Source of the DNA: Phytophthora colocasiae
Lineage: Eukaryota; Oomycota; Peronosporomycetes; Peronosporales; Peronosporaceae
DNA length: 64,000 nt
Direction: 5' to 3'
NCBI GenBank assembly: GCA_018806915.1
Contig: JAGKQI010000048.1
Span: 124,001 to 188,000 of the forward strand
Made by a program: the position numbers and the translations under genes. Numbering within the stretch: the stretch's first letter is position 1; each line of letters starts with the position of its first letter. The notes beneath the pieces were generated by a model that was given only the letters and a program-made list of their open reading frames with translations, had not been told where the DNA came from and searched no databases. This document shows positions 20,437-31,765 of this stretch, in pieces.

Positions 20437-22058
20437 CGCACCACCTGCACCGACGTGTCCGTCGTACCCTTTGACAAATACGCCACACTGCCGTCAGGGA
20501 AACTCTTCAACGCCTGGTACCGGTTGCCCACCACAGACTTGTCCACCGTCACCTTACTGCTCACACTCTTGCCCGTCGACGCGTCCAGCACTTGAGCGTA
20601 GATCGTACGAGAACCACCCTCCGCCAGGTCGCCTCCTGACGAACTGCCTTCCCACATCGCCAACAGACCGCCGTCGCCGATAGCAGCCAGGTGTGGAGCA
20701 CGCTCGTTCGCGTCCGTTCCACCCAACGTGATGTCCTCGCTGGCTGCAGCGTTGATAGCGAACTGGATCAGGTGAACCTTCGCGTTGTCTCCCTGGCCGT
20801 TGCTCACCGTCGCCCAGTACTTTGACGCCGCACCGCTCGGCACGATGTCGCCCAGGTTGGCGGCCGCCAGGTCCACAGGGTAAATCGTCGTTCCCCAGTC
20901 GTTCGGCGGCATGATGCGGTTGTTGCTGTCCGTCTTACAGATCGACGCGTACCCCTTCTTACGGCTGTCGTACGTGATACGCTCGTAACCGGAGTGCGAG
21001 CAACCCCAGTCGAACGAGTCCGCCTGCGCCACAATCTTGCCGGACGGACCCACAACTTTCATCCGATCACCTTGGTGAATATTGATACATCCGCCCTCGG
21101 ACGTCGAGATGGCACAGCCGAAGTATGCGGCCCAGTTCGTGCCGTCCGACGCGATGCGACCGTGGTGAGCGTACCACCAGATCATGTACACGTCTGCGCC
21201 GGAACCTGCTGTCGAGTACGGAGGAAGCGATGAACTGGACGACGTCAGCTTCGTGGCCCACGACTCCTTCGTACCATCATACCGAACCATGTACATGTCG
21301 TAGCATGGCACGGCTGGGTTCGGAGCGGCGCCACACAGATTGCTCGGGTTGCCGCAGTTCAGAGTACCCCCTCCCTCAGCGTCTCTCGTACCCAGAAGAA
21401 CAAAACCTTTCTCGTCCGCGTAGATGTCGGCGAAGTCGTGAAGTGGCACCTTGACAGTGCTGCCACTCACGAGTTTATCACTGGCATCCAGTTCCTGGAC
21501 GATGACGTTGTCGCCGCTGTGGAAGGCAATGCGAGATCCACCGGACGGTAACGCCGCGATGGCCACCACCTTCAAGTTCACTTCGTCTTCGTTCGCGTCG
21601 ACAGTCACACCAAGATCCACTTGGGTGATTTCCACTCGTGGCTTGGCACAGAGCTTGGAATTGTCTGCCGATGTTGTGCTGCTGCTCGAGTTCGTCGCGG
21701 CAGAAGGTGTGGAAGCACCCGAGGAATCCGACGCAGCTGTAGATGTGTCCGCAATAGATGACGCTGTCGAAGAATCCGCAGGTGAAGACGCAGGAGTGTC
21801 AGTCGTCTGTGCTGCTGGTGCGTCGGTTGTCTCTTGTTCGGTACTTGCTGCGCTAGCGTCGTTGTCGGCATCGGCATCGGCCGCGGCGCTGGGGGTTAAG
21901 TTGTCGAAGGAGAGCGATGAGGTGGGCGAAACTGGTGCATCGGTAGTAGACGGAGTTGGAGGTGCCAATGGTTTGGTTCTACAAGCGGCAGCATGAGCAA
22001 AGTCTCCACTCGTGGCGAGCAAAACCCCAATGACCGTCACTACAAGGTGCAACCGCAT
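20421..22058 (-). CDS. SPL4, secreted propeller-like protein, 545 aa, intact
   Basis: Signal peptide at 1-24 (MRLHLVVTVIGVLLATSGDF then AHAA), a Ser/Thr/Asp/Ala linker to about 136, and the SPL domain at 137-545 starting CAKPRVEITQVDLG and ending VVRFYGC. The domain is nearly identical to that of SPL3, while the linkers are unrelated apart from the last 25 residues (DSSGASTPSAATNSS). Conserved cysteines in TLNCGNPSNLCG, CYDMY, FGCAIS, GCINIH, WGCSHS, ICKTD and the terminal Cys are likely disulphide-bonded. An Inr-like element lies about 20 bp upstream. Confidence 0.85.
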   Translation of the reverse strand: MRLHLVVTVIGVLLATSGDFAHAAACRTKPLAPPTPSTTDAPVSPTSSLSFDNLTPSAAADADADNDASAASTEQETTDAPAAQTTDTPASSPADSSTASSIADTSTAASDSSGASTPSAATNSSSSTTSADNSKLCAKPRVEITQVDLGVTVDANEDEVNLKVVAIAALPSGGSRIAFHSGDNVIVQELDASDKLVSGSTVKVPLHDFADIYADEKGFVLLGTRDAEGGGTLNCGNPSNLCGAAPNPAVPCYDMYMVRYDGTKESWATKLTSSSSSLPPYSTAGSGADVYMIWWYAHHGRIASDGTNWAAYFGCAISTSEGGCINIHQGDRMKVVGPSGKIVAQADSFDWGCSHSGYERITYDSRKKGYASICKTDSNNRIMPPNDWGTTIYPVDLAAANLGDIVPSGAASKYWATVSNGQGDNAKVHLIQFAINAAASEDITLGGTDANERAPHLAAIGDGGLLAMWEGSSSGGDLAEGGSRTIYAQVLDASTGKSVSSKVTVDKSVVGNRYQALKSFPDGSVAYLSKGTTDTSVQVVRFYGC

Positions 22059-22070
22059 ATTCCAGAGGAA

Positions 22071-22086
22071 GCAAATACAGGAATGA
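22071..22086 (-). promoter_or_regulatory. Core promoter of SPL4
   Basis: TCATTCCTGTATTTGC on the minus strand fits the oomycete Inr (TCATTYY) followed by an FPR-like ATTTG, close to the start at 22058. Confidence 0.5.
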
Positions 22087-23285
22087 AAGGTCTTGTGGCA
22101 CGGAGTTTTACACTGTTCGAACGTTCATCTGACCGTGAAGTGGCTCTGTTGGAAACGTTCGGACACCATGCATGGATACCAGGGAGCTTCTGCTTCAAAC
22201 TCATTAAGTAGATCCTCTACACTACTTGACGAGTATTTCATCAGGCCTTATTGTGCATGGGTTTCCTAGGCGCGCTTTTACAACGGTCGGCAGCCGCGAG
22301 CGCGAACTGCAGCCGGATCAAAACGCAGTACTGTACCCGGTGCTCTTCTCAGTGGGCAACCCACTGGTTTTGCGTGGGTTTTCAGATGCCAATGCCTGGG
22401 AAACAGCAGCCTGGGTTCCTTGTTGAGCTTCAAGACTCGAGTTCTCCTTGGCGAAAGCGTTTCTAAATGGATCGCGTTCAACAGCTCCAACTGAGTCAGC
22501 AAAGGCGCAACAGTACTGTAGGATGGCGTCTGCTCTCTAGGAAAATGGATACACAGGTAAATTGCACAGCCTATTAGGCTGAGCCTACACCGAGCGTCAA
22601 CAGTTTGGCATCACTACCATCGCCAAGTCGCGTCGAGCCGATAAAAAGGATCGCTGCATTCAAATCCTGTTCGTTGTTTGTCGATCGATAAACTCTTGGC
22701 GTTTGCTCCGCAGAATGCACTGCTCTCTTCTGACTAGCCGACAGCTACAGCGTCTAATTGCTTTCGTCCACGCGAAATCTTTTCACCTTGACGTTATCCT
22801 TTTAGGCGACGAGCAGATGGGATCTGGTGTCCCAGCTGTGCCATGACAGCAAGAACTTGGTCCTTTGTGTAATAGCGCTAACGCTACTGTACTGAGTCAG
22901 GGGTCGCGACTTATGAGGCTTACGCTGTAATGCCAATTCGACAGTGCGTCGGCCTGTTACCACCTCGCCATGATGGCGGCCATCATACGTAGGCACATCT
23001 CAAGCGGTATCTGTCACCCATAGCGAGATGTCGAAATGCTTCCATGCCAAAAAGATTGTCTCGGAACGGCGAGGGTGCAGATGCTGGCCCGGAAGCACGA
23101 CGCTGATGAACACTATTGGCTTGCGAGCAATGGAAGTCGACGCGGCGTACGAAATCGGTGAACATTGATCCGTTATGATGGTCTCGCCAAAGGTACGCCG
23201 TCCAGCTGTAGCTCATGGGGCATCCGCGCGTGACCTCTTTGCAGGAGAGACAATGATGAGCGGCGTATGCACAGCTCCTTCGACT
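22087..23285. other. Intergenic, nothing recognised
   Basis: About 1.2 kb between the divergent SPL4 and SPL5. Only short frames, without recognisable motifs. Confidence 0.4.
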
Positions 23286-23302
23286 TCATTTTGCAATTGG
23301 CC
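23286..23302 (+). promoter_or_regulatory. Core promoter of SPL5
   Basis: TCATTTTGCAATTGGCC, an Inr plus CAATTGG element as in SPL6, SPL7, SPL8 and SPL10, about 27-43 bp upstream of the ATG at 23329. Confidence 0.6.
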
Positions 23303-23328
23303 TTCCAGAAGCAATTCGCCTTAACAAC

Positions 23329-24006
23329 ATGCGTCTCTACTCGGTTCTACTAGCGGCAGCAGTCGCATCATTGACCACCAGCGATATCGTCGCGGAAAAG
23401 TGCACCATGAAGATGATCGCCCCGACATCCACCACCACAACCCCCGTGGCTTCTATGATGTCTTCTGACATCGACGAAACATCCACTGCTTCAACCTCCG
23501 ACACCAGCGCTGAAGCTGCTTTCGACACGGACGCTTCCACAACTGCGTCAGCTGTAGACGCTAGTCAAGCCACAACCTCCGGCGAGGAGGATACAGCTTC
23601 GGCAGTTGATGGTTCGGCTGCCACCAGCTCCACGGCGTCCGACGCTGACCTCACGGTTGACACAACTGAAGTGCCGTCAAGTGCTTCAGCTGCTACGTCA
23701 ACGGCTGCCTCGACTGCTACGTCGCCTAGCGCCAGCTCAACGTCCACTACGGCCACTTCCTCGACTGCTTTGTCGAGTTCCGGGTTCTGTAGCACGCCGC
23801 GTGTGCGTATCACGGAGGTTGATGTTGGAGAGACGGTTGAGAACAATGAGGACGAAGCCGGGCTCACGGTCGTCGCTATTGCGTCGCTACCTTCGGGTGG
23901 CTCGCGTATCGCCTTCCAGAGCGGCGATAACGTCATCGTCCGTGAACTTGACTCTGATGATGCTCTGGTGAGTAGCACCGCTGCCGTTGAGGTTCCACTT
24001 GTAGAC
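23329..24006 (+). pseudogene. SPL5, first part, split by Copia and MULE insertions
   Basis: Encodes a signal peptide (MRLYSVLLAAAVASLTTSDI), a Ser/Thr/Ala linker to about residue 150, and the start of the SPL domain (PRVRITEVDVGETV, then ASLPSGGSRIAFQSGDNVIV), ending at codons for Val-Asp (GTAGAC) where the Copia LTR begins. The downstream part resumes at 31766 after two insertions. The host reading frame is the same on both sides, so the gene looks intact apart from the insertions. As it stands the frame ends at 24012 within the LTR. Sequence-wise it is the most divergent SPL copy with a linker. Confidence 0.9.
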
Positions 24007-24386
24007 TGTTGAGATTGCACTTCGCCGTCTCCTATACTGGGTCCCTACCTCGAAGCACGCAGCTTTCACGCGCACAACGCGTGCCAAGTGAGGACAACAG
24101 TGGAAGACGCGTGGATGCTGCAATACGATTGGCGGTCTACCTTGGATACACTATTCTGATTGGACGAGAACTTCAATTTGCTGATCTCAAGATGTGCACA
24201 AATCGTTCCCGTTACATCAAGCGTTCCCGTTACATCAAGCGTTCCCGTTTCACAAAGGTCTACAAGGGGAGCTCAAGGAAAGCAAGGGTAGATTAGTGAA
24301 TGCGGGCTAACTCAATAAACTCACTTTTGGATTTACTTCCTCCTACTCACTTCACTATCAAGCCTCGTTCGCTATACTCTCAATTG
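24007..24386 (+). repeat. Copia 5' LTR
   Basis: 380 bp. Holds three CGTTCCCGTT minisatellite units near 24200-24260 and an extra 10 bp (GGGCTAACTC) near 24306 that the 3' LTR lacks. Confidence 0.9.
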
Positions 24387-24402
24387 GTTATGAGCCCAAG
24401 CT
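24387..24402 (+). promoter_or_regulatory. Copia primer binding site
   Basis: GGTTATGAGCCCAAGC directly follows the 5' LTR. It is complementary to the anticodon-stem region of an initiator Met tRNA type sequence (GGGCTCATAACC). This fits the half-tRNA priming known for Drosophila copia. The gag ATG at 24391 lies inside it. Confidence 0.6.
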
Positions 24403-27400
24403 ACGCCGACAACATCGACAAGCTCGTGGAAGACAACTACTTCCACTGGGAGTTCAACATGCGGATGAAGCTCGCTCGGAAGGACTGCTACCGCAGATCA
24501 TCAAGCCCGAGTTCGACCAAGTGAGTGATCGCTCCACGGCGGAATGGAAGACCAACGATCTGAAGGCACTTGGTGTTATCGCTGGAGACGTGAGTCTCAC
24601 GTACCAAGTCTACGTCCGTGGAGCACTGACTGCCGCTAAGGCGTGGACGATGCTCGAGGAGCACTTCAACAAGAAGACGCTCAAGAACCGGCTTCTCGTC
24701 ACCAAGAAGTTGAACAACTTCAAGATGGAGCCCGGGACCAAGTTCGCTTCCCACGTCGATCAGTTCAAGGAGATCGTCCTCCAGATGGAGACGATCGGTG
24801 AGACTCTGGATGAGACTCGCCAGCTCGTGTTGCTCCTTGGTAGTCTGACGGACGAGTACAAGATGATATGTACTGTCCTCGAGAATACGCCAAACGTGTC
24901 GCTGGCCTACGCGATTCAAGCTCTCTCTGGTGTTCAAGCTTCGGATGAACCGTCATCGGCTCAAGAGAAGGCTTTCGCTACGAAGAAGAAGGACTTCGGG
25001 GGCAAGCGTCGCTTCAACGGCAAGTGCTTCTACTGCAAGAAGCAAGGGCACCGAGAGTTCGAGTGCCGCAAGAAGAAAGCCGACCAAGAACGAGGGCAAG
25101 CTGCGCAAGAGGAAGCGTCCGACGACTTCTCGTTCATGGCTACGAGTGCGATGACCAAGAGTGAATGGCTCGTCGACTCTGGTGCAAGTTCGCACATGAC
25201 CAGCGTCCGGGACAAGTTTGTGTCCATGAAGGAGCTGAAGACGCCAGTCCGCATCACGATCGCGGATGGCTCGAAAATCGACGCAGTTGCAAAGGGCACC
25301 GTCGGGTTGAAGCTGATGGACGGGAAGTCTGTCAAGCTGTCGGATGTCCTGTACATCCCAGAAGTTGAAGGAAGCCTCATCTCGGTGTCGAAGCTGGCCG
25401 AGAAAGGAGTCGTCGCCCAGTTCAGCAAGGACAAGTGTACCTTTCGCTACGGGGACGCTACTGTGATGGAAGCTAAGCGCTGTGGAAATGTCTACAAGCT
25501 GAAGACAGTGGGGGACGAGGTGTGTCATGCTGCAACGACCACTCGTAAGGAGCCATGGGCTGTTGTGCACGCCCGACTCGGCCACATCCCGTTCAAGCGT
25601 TATGAGAAACTACTTACCATGGCAGAAGGAGTGCCTCGCATTACGGGTGGAGTCCCTGGGGACGACGTATGCGCTGGCTGCTGCATGGGCAAGATGAAAG
25701 CTGACGACTATCCAAGGCATCCGGAGAAGGTCGTCAAGAGTGCAGGTGTGCTTGAACTGGTGCATACGGACGTGATGGGTCCGATGCAGACGAGGACACC
25801 TGGGGGTTGCACGTACGTTGTGACATTCATTGACGACTACTCACGTCACGTGACCGTCCACTTCATGAAAACGAAGTCGGAGGTGCTGTCCAAGTTCAAA
25901 ATCTACAAGGCAGCGATGGAGAACGCTACGGGCAAGAGTATCAAGCGTCTGCGTTCGGACAATGGTGGTGAATACACCGGTCGCCAGTTCAAGGCGTTCC
26001 TCAACCAGCATGGCATCAAGCATGAGAAGACGGTGCCATACACGCCTCAGCAGAACAGTCTGGCTGAGCGCATGAACCGGAGCCTCGTGGAGATGGCTCG
26101 TTGTCTGCTCTACCATGAGAGCGTCAACAAGAAGTGGTGGGCCGAGGCGGTCAACACTGCTGCGTGGATCATCAATCGGATCCCCAACTCGGTGACTGTG
26201 AAGACACCGTTCGAGATTGTGCACAAATCGAAGCCACAGCTCAGGAACGTCAAGGTGTTTGGTGCTCTTGGCTACGCTCACATCCCCGACGAGAAGCGTC
26301 GCAAGTTGGATGCCAAAGCGTTCAAATGTCGTTTCCTTGGATACGAGGATGGTGTGAAGGGCTACCGAGTCCTCAATGTGTCAACGGGTAAGGTGCAAAT
26401 CGTTCGCACTGTGAAGTTCATCGAAACGACCAATCCCCAACACCTCATGGTACAGGATGAAGATGAACCAGCAACCAACGTGCCTGTCATGAGTGGACAA
26501 CCGTCCAAGGGTTCAATGGAGATTGTTCCGGTCGTTGTTGAAGGTGCTGACGTCATTCCACTTCAACGTGACGTGAACAGTCAAATCATCCCTTACGAGT
26601 CCACCCATCCCATGATTACTCGTTCGCGTACTCGTAACATCGACGAAATTGACGATCCTGAAGAGGCTGGCGCAACCAAGAAGCAGATTATCCTGCCGTC
26701 AACCACGGGGACCAAGCGTCAGAAGATGACACAAGAAAGGGTTAAACCAAGTGGCGAGCTGCTCGCACTTGAAGGTGGCCAAGCTATGGCTGCATCGGAG
26801 GAAGTCCCCAAGACGTATACAGAGGCGACGTCAGGCGAGGACAGCGAGGAATGGAAGAAGGCAATTGCAAGTGAATTGGAGTCACTTACTGCAAACAAGA
26901 CATGGAAGCTGGTACCAAGACCGGCTCACCAGCGCCCGATCGGATGTCGGTGGGTGTTCGCGTTGAAGCGCAACCAGAAAGGAGAAGTGACCCGGCACAA
27001 GGCTCGTCTCGTCGCCAAGGGGTACTCTCAGCGTCACGGGATTGACTATGAAGAGACGTACGCGCCAGTGGCATACCTGAACTCGATCCGTGCTGTGCTG
27101 GCTAAGTGCTGTGCTGAAGGATTTGAGATCGAGCAATGCGACGTGGATACGGCGTTCCTGTATGGAAAGCTCGACGAAGAAATTTACATGGAATTGCCTG
27201 AAGAGGGTCTGCGTGAGCTCCTGACGATGGCCGATGCTAAAAGTGAAGAAGACGTCGTCTGCCTACTCCTGCAAAGTTTGTATGGCCTGAAGCAAGCATC
27301 TCGTGTTTGGAACGAGACGATCGATGGTCACTTAAAAGACATGGGTTTCAAGGCGGCTGATGCTGATCCCTGTGTATACACCCGAGGTGATGGTGACGAT

Positions 27401-28405
27401 GAATGTATCGTGTGTCTTTACGTCGACGACATGCTGATTGCTTCAAAGGACAAGGGTGTCATCGCGTCAGTGAAGGCTGGCATCGCGGACAAATTCCGGA
27501 TCAAGGACCTCGGACGCGCTCGATTTATTCTCGGGATTGAGATCGACTACGATATGGACAATAAAACATTGGCCATCTCTCAACGCGCATATACAGAGTC
27601 GATCATCAAGAAATTCGGTCAAGAAAACGCGAAGCCAAGCCTGATGCCACTGGATCCAAGTCTTCACTTGACCAAGGACGACGGCACGCAGACAGAGGAG
27701 TACAAGGCCAAGGTGAAGTCAAGGCCCTACCGATCGCTCATCGGTAGCCTCATGTATCTGACATGCGGAACACGACCTGACATTGCGGTTGCTGTTGCCA
27801 AGTTGAGTCGCTTCCTGGAAAACCCAGGTGAGGCGCATTGGAATGCGGGAATCAAGGTGGTGCGCTACCTGCTGAAGACCAAGGAAGTGGGTATCATGTA
27901 CGATGGCCTACTGGGAACTGAGATGACGGCTTACTCGGATGCTGACTGGGCCGGTAACCGTGACGACAGACGCTCAGTGAGCGGAATGATGCTCATGATG
28001 TGTGGTGCTCCGGTGGTGTGGCGTTCGACGTTCCAGAAGACGGTCGCACTGAGTTCTACTGAGGCAGAGTACATGGCTCTGAGTGAGTGCATCAAAGAAG
28101 TAGTGTGGCTGCGTCGACTACTCAAGGACATTGGTGCAAAGCAAGTGGACCCTACGGTGATCTACGAGGACAACCAGGGTGCCATGGCTTTGGCGAAGAA
28201 TGTCGGTTATCAAGCTCGCACCAAGCACATCGACATTCGCTACCATTTCATCCGAGAGAAGATTGCCAGTGGCGAGGTTGAGCTGACCCACCAGGAGTCT
28301 AAGAACCAACTAGCGGACTACTTGACCAAGGGCCTCTCTTCCAAGACGTTGCGCTACTTGATGGAACGCAGCAACGTCATTCCCAAGTTCGAGACGTCGA
28401 ATTGA
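24391..28405 (+). pseudogene. Copia gag-pol, one frameshift near the N-terminus
   Basis: The start at ATG 24391 (MSPSYADNIDKLVEDNYF) runs into a one-base frameshift near 24480. The long frame from about 24480 stays open to 28405. Using residues counted from 24521: gag, zinc knuckle CFYCKKQGHREFEC (169-182), protease VDSGASS (Asp219), integrase HHCC finger about 350-395 and DD35E core (Asp417, Asp480, Glu516), RT with QCDVDTAFLYG and YVDD (Asp969-970), and RNase H with AYSDADWAG and SSTEAEYMAL. Apart from the single frameshift, every catalytic motif is present. Confidence 0.9.
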
Positions 28406-28412
28406 GTGGGGG

Positions 28413-28817
28413 TGTTGAGATTGCACTTCGCCGTCTCCTATACTGGGTCCCTACCTCGAAGCACGCAGCTTTCACGCGCACAACGCGTGCCAAGTGAGGA
28501 CAACAGTGGAAGACGCGTGGATGCTGCAATACGATTGGCGGTCTACCTTGGATACACTATTCTGATTGGACGAGAACTTCAATTTGCTGATCTCAAGATG
28601 TGCACAAATCGTTCCCGTTACATCAATCGTTCCCGTTACATCAAGCGTTCCCGTTTCACAAGGCGTTCCCGTTACATCAAGCGTTCCCGTTTCACAAAGG
28701 TCTACAAGGGGAGCTCAAGGAAAGCAAGGGTAGATTAGTGAATGCAATAAACTCACTTTTGGATTTACTTCCTCCTACTCACTTCACTATCAAGCCTCGT
28801 TCGCTATACTCTCAATT
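28413..28817 (+). repeat. Copia 3' LTR
   Basis: 405 bp with five CGTTCCCGTT units (28610-28700) against three in the 5' LTR. TAGAC target duplication follows. Confidence 0.9.
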
Positions 28818-28979
28818 TAGACTTCGCTGACATCCGGAAAAATATTTTTTTCGAGCAAATGCCGGATGGTTCGCAAGCAAACAGAAATCAAGGTGGTTTT
28901 TCAAGCAAAAAAGTAAGCCAAGCAAATTTAAGTTTTCAATATGGAGTATAAATCTCTCGCTGCTTCCCTGTCTTGCCTC

Positions 28980-31451
28980 TTAGTGCGTGAAGGTTCCACC
29001 CGTAGCATGCGTATACGAGATCATTTGAGCAAGCTCCTCCACTGGTATGATCTCCGCCTCCCTTCCTGTAAACTCGATTCTCCACACATATCTACCCTTT
29101 CGATTCGACCAAGAGGCAATGGTACCTTGTACATTTTGAATGTCACCATCCGTCGAAAACTCTTTGACGACGGTCCAATTCAGAAATCGCGATGGCGACT
29201 TAGTCAATGTAGCAACGAGATTGTCGACAGCGTAGAACGTAGTAGGTAAAGCGTTACTGTTGGGTGTTCTATCCAGAGCCTGCAACTTGCGGGGTCGTCC
29301 TGGTGGGCGACGAGCATTCAGAGAGCTCTGCATGCGATCAAGAGGGTAATCGTCTAAAAGTGTTAGGCATGCGACGACATGGGAGCAAATCCACCCAGTG
29401 CTGTACCACATCTTGCAATCACACTGGTATTTCTGCCGAACAGCTTCAATCTACAGCATCATTTTCGAGTTAGAATAGATGAGAACTAAAATAAAAATTC
29501 AATTACCTCAGTCAAATCCCAGGAGTGATGGTTGACATCGTGAATAATTTCTGCATGCGGAGCGACTTGAACACGATGTAGTGACAAGTAATTCACATCA
29601 ACGTTTTCCACAATATCGTCTCGTTTAAGGCGACCAGACAGTGATTTCAGGAAAATTCGTGCTCGGTTTGCGTCGATAGGCAGTGCTTGCAAAGATTCCC
29701 CATCCTCTGGAACGAGAAATTTAGTCGTATTGAATAGGAATCCGATCAACCGCGTTCTGTTGCTCCTGGGAGCAAAGATCTTTCTGTTGTTGCCGGCCAC
29801 GACTAGTAAACGAGCTTTTTGGATAACATCCGCCTCGATTGGTCCTGCTGTCACCAGTGATGCAGAGACATTTGTCTTCCACTTCCTGTTCGCATGCATA
29901 ACAATGCTCTCTAGAGACTGATTAAATACTGTTGAAGTAGCAGCTCTGAGAAGCGGGATGGCGCACTTTTTCATGCTCTTATGGTGCGCCTCGATTGCGT
30001 TTTGATTTGGGATGATGCCTGCTTGTCCACTGGCACTTATGAACCAGCCATCCCAGGTGCTATCGAGATATTGATCTTCGAACCATTTTGTGAATCTTTC
30101 TTCTCCCAACGCTTTCCAATTCGATGTGATAAGGTCCGCTAGCGCAATGAATTGCTTCCGAGTTCGAGCTAAGTGTAGATAATTGAGCTGGGGTTTGATA
30201 ACATTCTCATATATCGACGGGTCGTGAAGTAACTTCTTTCTCTCGAATTTTGCGCATTAAATGGGGCCAACAGTTCAACAACACAATTTCTGGCCAGACT
30301 GCAGAAAATGCATTCGCAATTGGGTTCAGTGGTCAAGCGATCCGAAAGCAGCGGTCAGAGTCAAACCGAAAAACTCTTGAGATTTGAGTTGAACGCATTC
30401 AAATAACTTAGTGTAGACTGGTCCAGTCTCTGATCGAACGAAAAAATAAACCCACGGGGTAAAAGTGTGTCTGTAGCCACGGCTACCATGACTGACAGTG
30501 CAAGTTCCCAAGTCTATGAGCGTCCAACCCCCTGCGTGGATTTTGTATGTTCCGTCTACGACAGCCAGAACGCCAGTGTTAGCTTGGCCTCGTATTGCGG
30601 CTGCAACGTTGCGGAACAATCTGCGGGAAGTTATCACAACACCTAGTGATTCATCTTCGTCTCCAAGTGCACCAGTACAAAAAGACTCCAGTACAATCAA
30701 TTCGCACTGAAATTCGGTCGACTTCGCTGCGAAGTCTACACCGTCAGAAATTGCTTCGTATGTGTCCAAGTGACCGAAGAATGCCTCTCTGTCGGCACAC
30801 TTTTTCTGGGCAGCCCACTCCATTACTGCACCAAAAGTATCCACCGGATTTCCTGTGCACACAGGAACGGAAATTGTTAGATTTCAAAAGCATAAACCCC
30901 CTCCCTGTTACCTTACTATTTGCTTTGCGTATCAGCACCTGCTTTCGGTTCTTGAGCTGGATAGATGTCGGCAGTTTAGCAAGACGGTCTGGTTGATCTT
31001 GATATTTTAACGTGAGTCTGGTCAAAACGGCCTCGGGCCCCAAACCTGAGAGCAGATTATCTACCTCAGGTTTTATGGACCTATGTATGCCATGATGGAT
31101 AACCATCTCAGGAATGATATCTTGTCGATCATGAGTGCCCGTAGTATCAAGCACATACTCTCCTGTACGCTCGCGTGTACGTCGCATTATACTGGAGCAA
31201 TTTGGATGGCTTTTGCACTTGAAATACGTCCTCTTTGTATGCGTACCGTTGGAGTTGTAGTGAAAAGCGTAGCGAGATCCGCTGTGTTCCTCCATTCGAG
31301 CATTACAAGCCTCCTTGGTGGCAAAACTACCAACAAGTTCATACCGGTTTCGCCCCTGGATTGTACGTGTGGTATGAGCGTTTTGAGATTCAATTTCTTG
31401 CTCATCTTCAGAGGTGTCCGATTCTACGTCGTACTCTGAGCTGTCTGCCAT
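28980..31451 (-). pseudogene. MULE transposase (FLYWCH, MULE and SWIM regions), broken
   Basis: Starts at ATG 31451 with an acidic leader (MADSSEYDVESD). A FLYWCH-like zinc region follows (FKCKSHPNCSSIMRRT then TGTHDR). A 59-nt intron at 30853-30911 (GTAACA...CACAG) joins KANSK to GNPVDTFGAV. The MULE domain shows the first catalytic Asp in VVDGTYKI. At least two frameshifts near 30320-30350 interrupt it at SLDH-TEP. C-terminal pieces lie at 30109-29486 and 29411-28980, the latter with a SWIM-like WICSHVVA motif. Not functional as read. Confidence 0.8.
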
Positions 31452-31524
31452 GCTTCACAGATTCAGGCTTGTGTACTTCACGTTGGGTTTAGTAGTGGGC
31501 CGCTCTAATGTGCTTGTATTCACG

Positions 31525-31645
31525 GAGAAGATCGTTTTGTAACTTCTCTTTTTCTGTTTTGTAACTTCTTGTCTAAATCCACAATGAGAAGATCGTTTTG
31601 TAACTTCTCTTTTTCTGTTTTGAAACTTCTCGTCTAAATCCACAA
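31525..31645. repeat. 61-bp tandem repeat inside the MULE right end
   Basis: Two units (31525-31585 and 31586-31645), each beginning GAGAAGATCGTTTTG and ending GTCTAAATCCACAA. They differ by a few bases. This is the subterminal region upstream of the transposase start. Confidence 0.8.
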
Positions 31646-31765
31646 ATCCTTAAGTTCGCATAGCTGCTTGCGAACCATCCGATTTGCTTGAAAAGTCACC
31701 ATGAAACAGGGTTGCTTGGTAAAAAACCTTTTTTTGCTTGAAAAAAATCCGCACCCCTGACATCC

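Larger units (their letters stand above)
24007..28817 (+). mobile_element. Ty1/Copia retrotransposon inserted in SPL5
   Basis: LTRs at 24007-24386 (380 bp) and 28413-28817 (405 bp) start TGTTGAGATTGC and end CTCTCAATT. TAGAC is duplicated at 24002-24006 and 28818-28822. A purine tract (GAGTGGGGG) precedes the 3' LTR. Domain order gag, protease, integrase, RT, RNase H defines Ty1/Copia. The pol frame is open for 1294 codons, so the element is young. The LTRs differ mainly by repeat number and a 10-bp indel. Confidence 0.95.
28836..31756 (-). mobile_element. MULE DNA transposon inserted in SPL5
   Basis: A 2921-bp element flanked by the 9-bp target duplication CTGACATCC (28827-28835 and 31757-31765), the length typical of Mutator-like elements. 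The ends share inverted sequence: GGATGGTTCGCAAGCA near 28863-28880 on the left and its reverse complement near 31660-31682 on the right, with TTTTTTTC-AGCAAA outside it. The right end has about 60 bp extra. It carries a broken transposase on the minus strand and sits 13 bp inside the SPL5 sequence beyond the Copia LTR. Confidence 0.9.

Noticed and set aside
22278..22502. Minus-strand frame upstream of SPL5
   Set aside because: Short, no motifs, no paralogue in the window.
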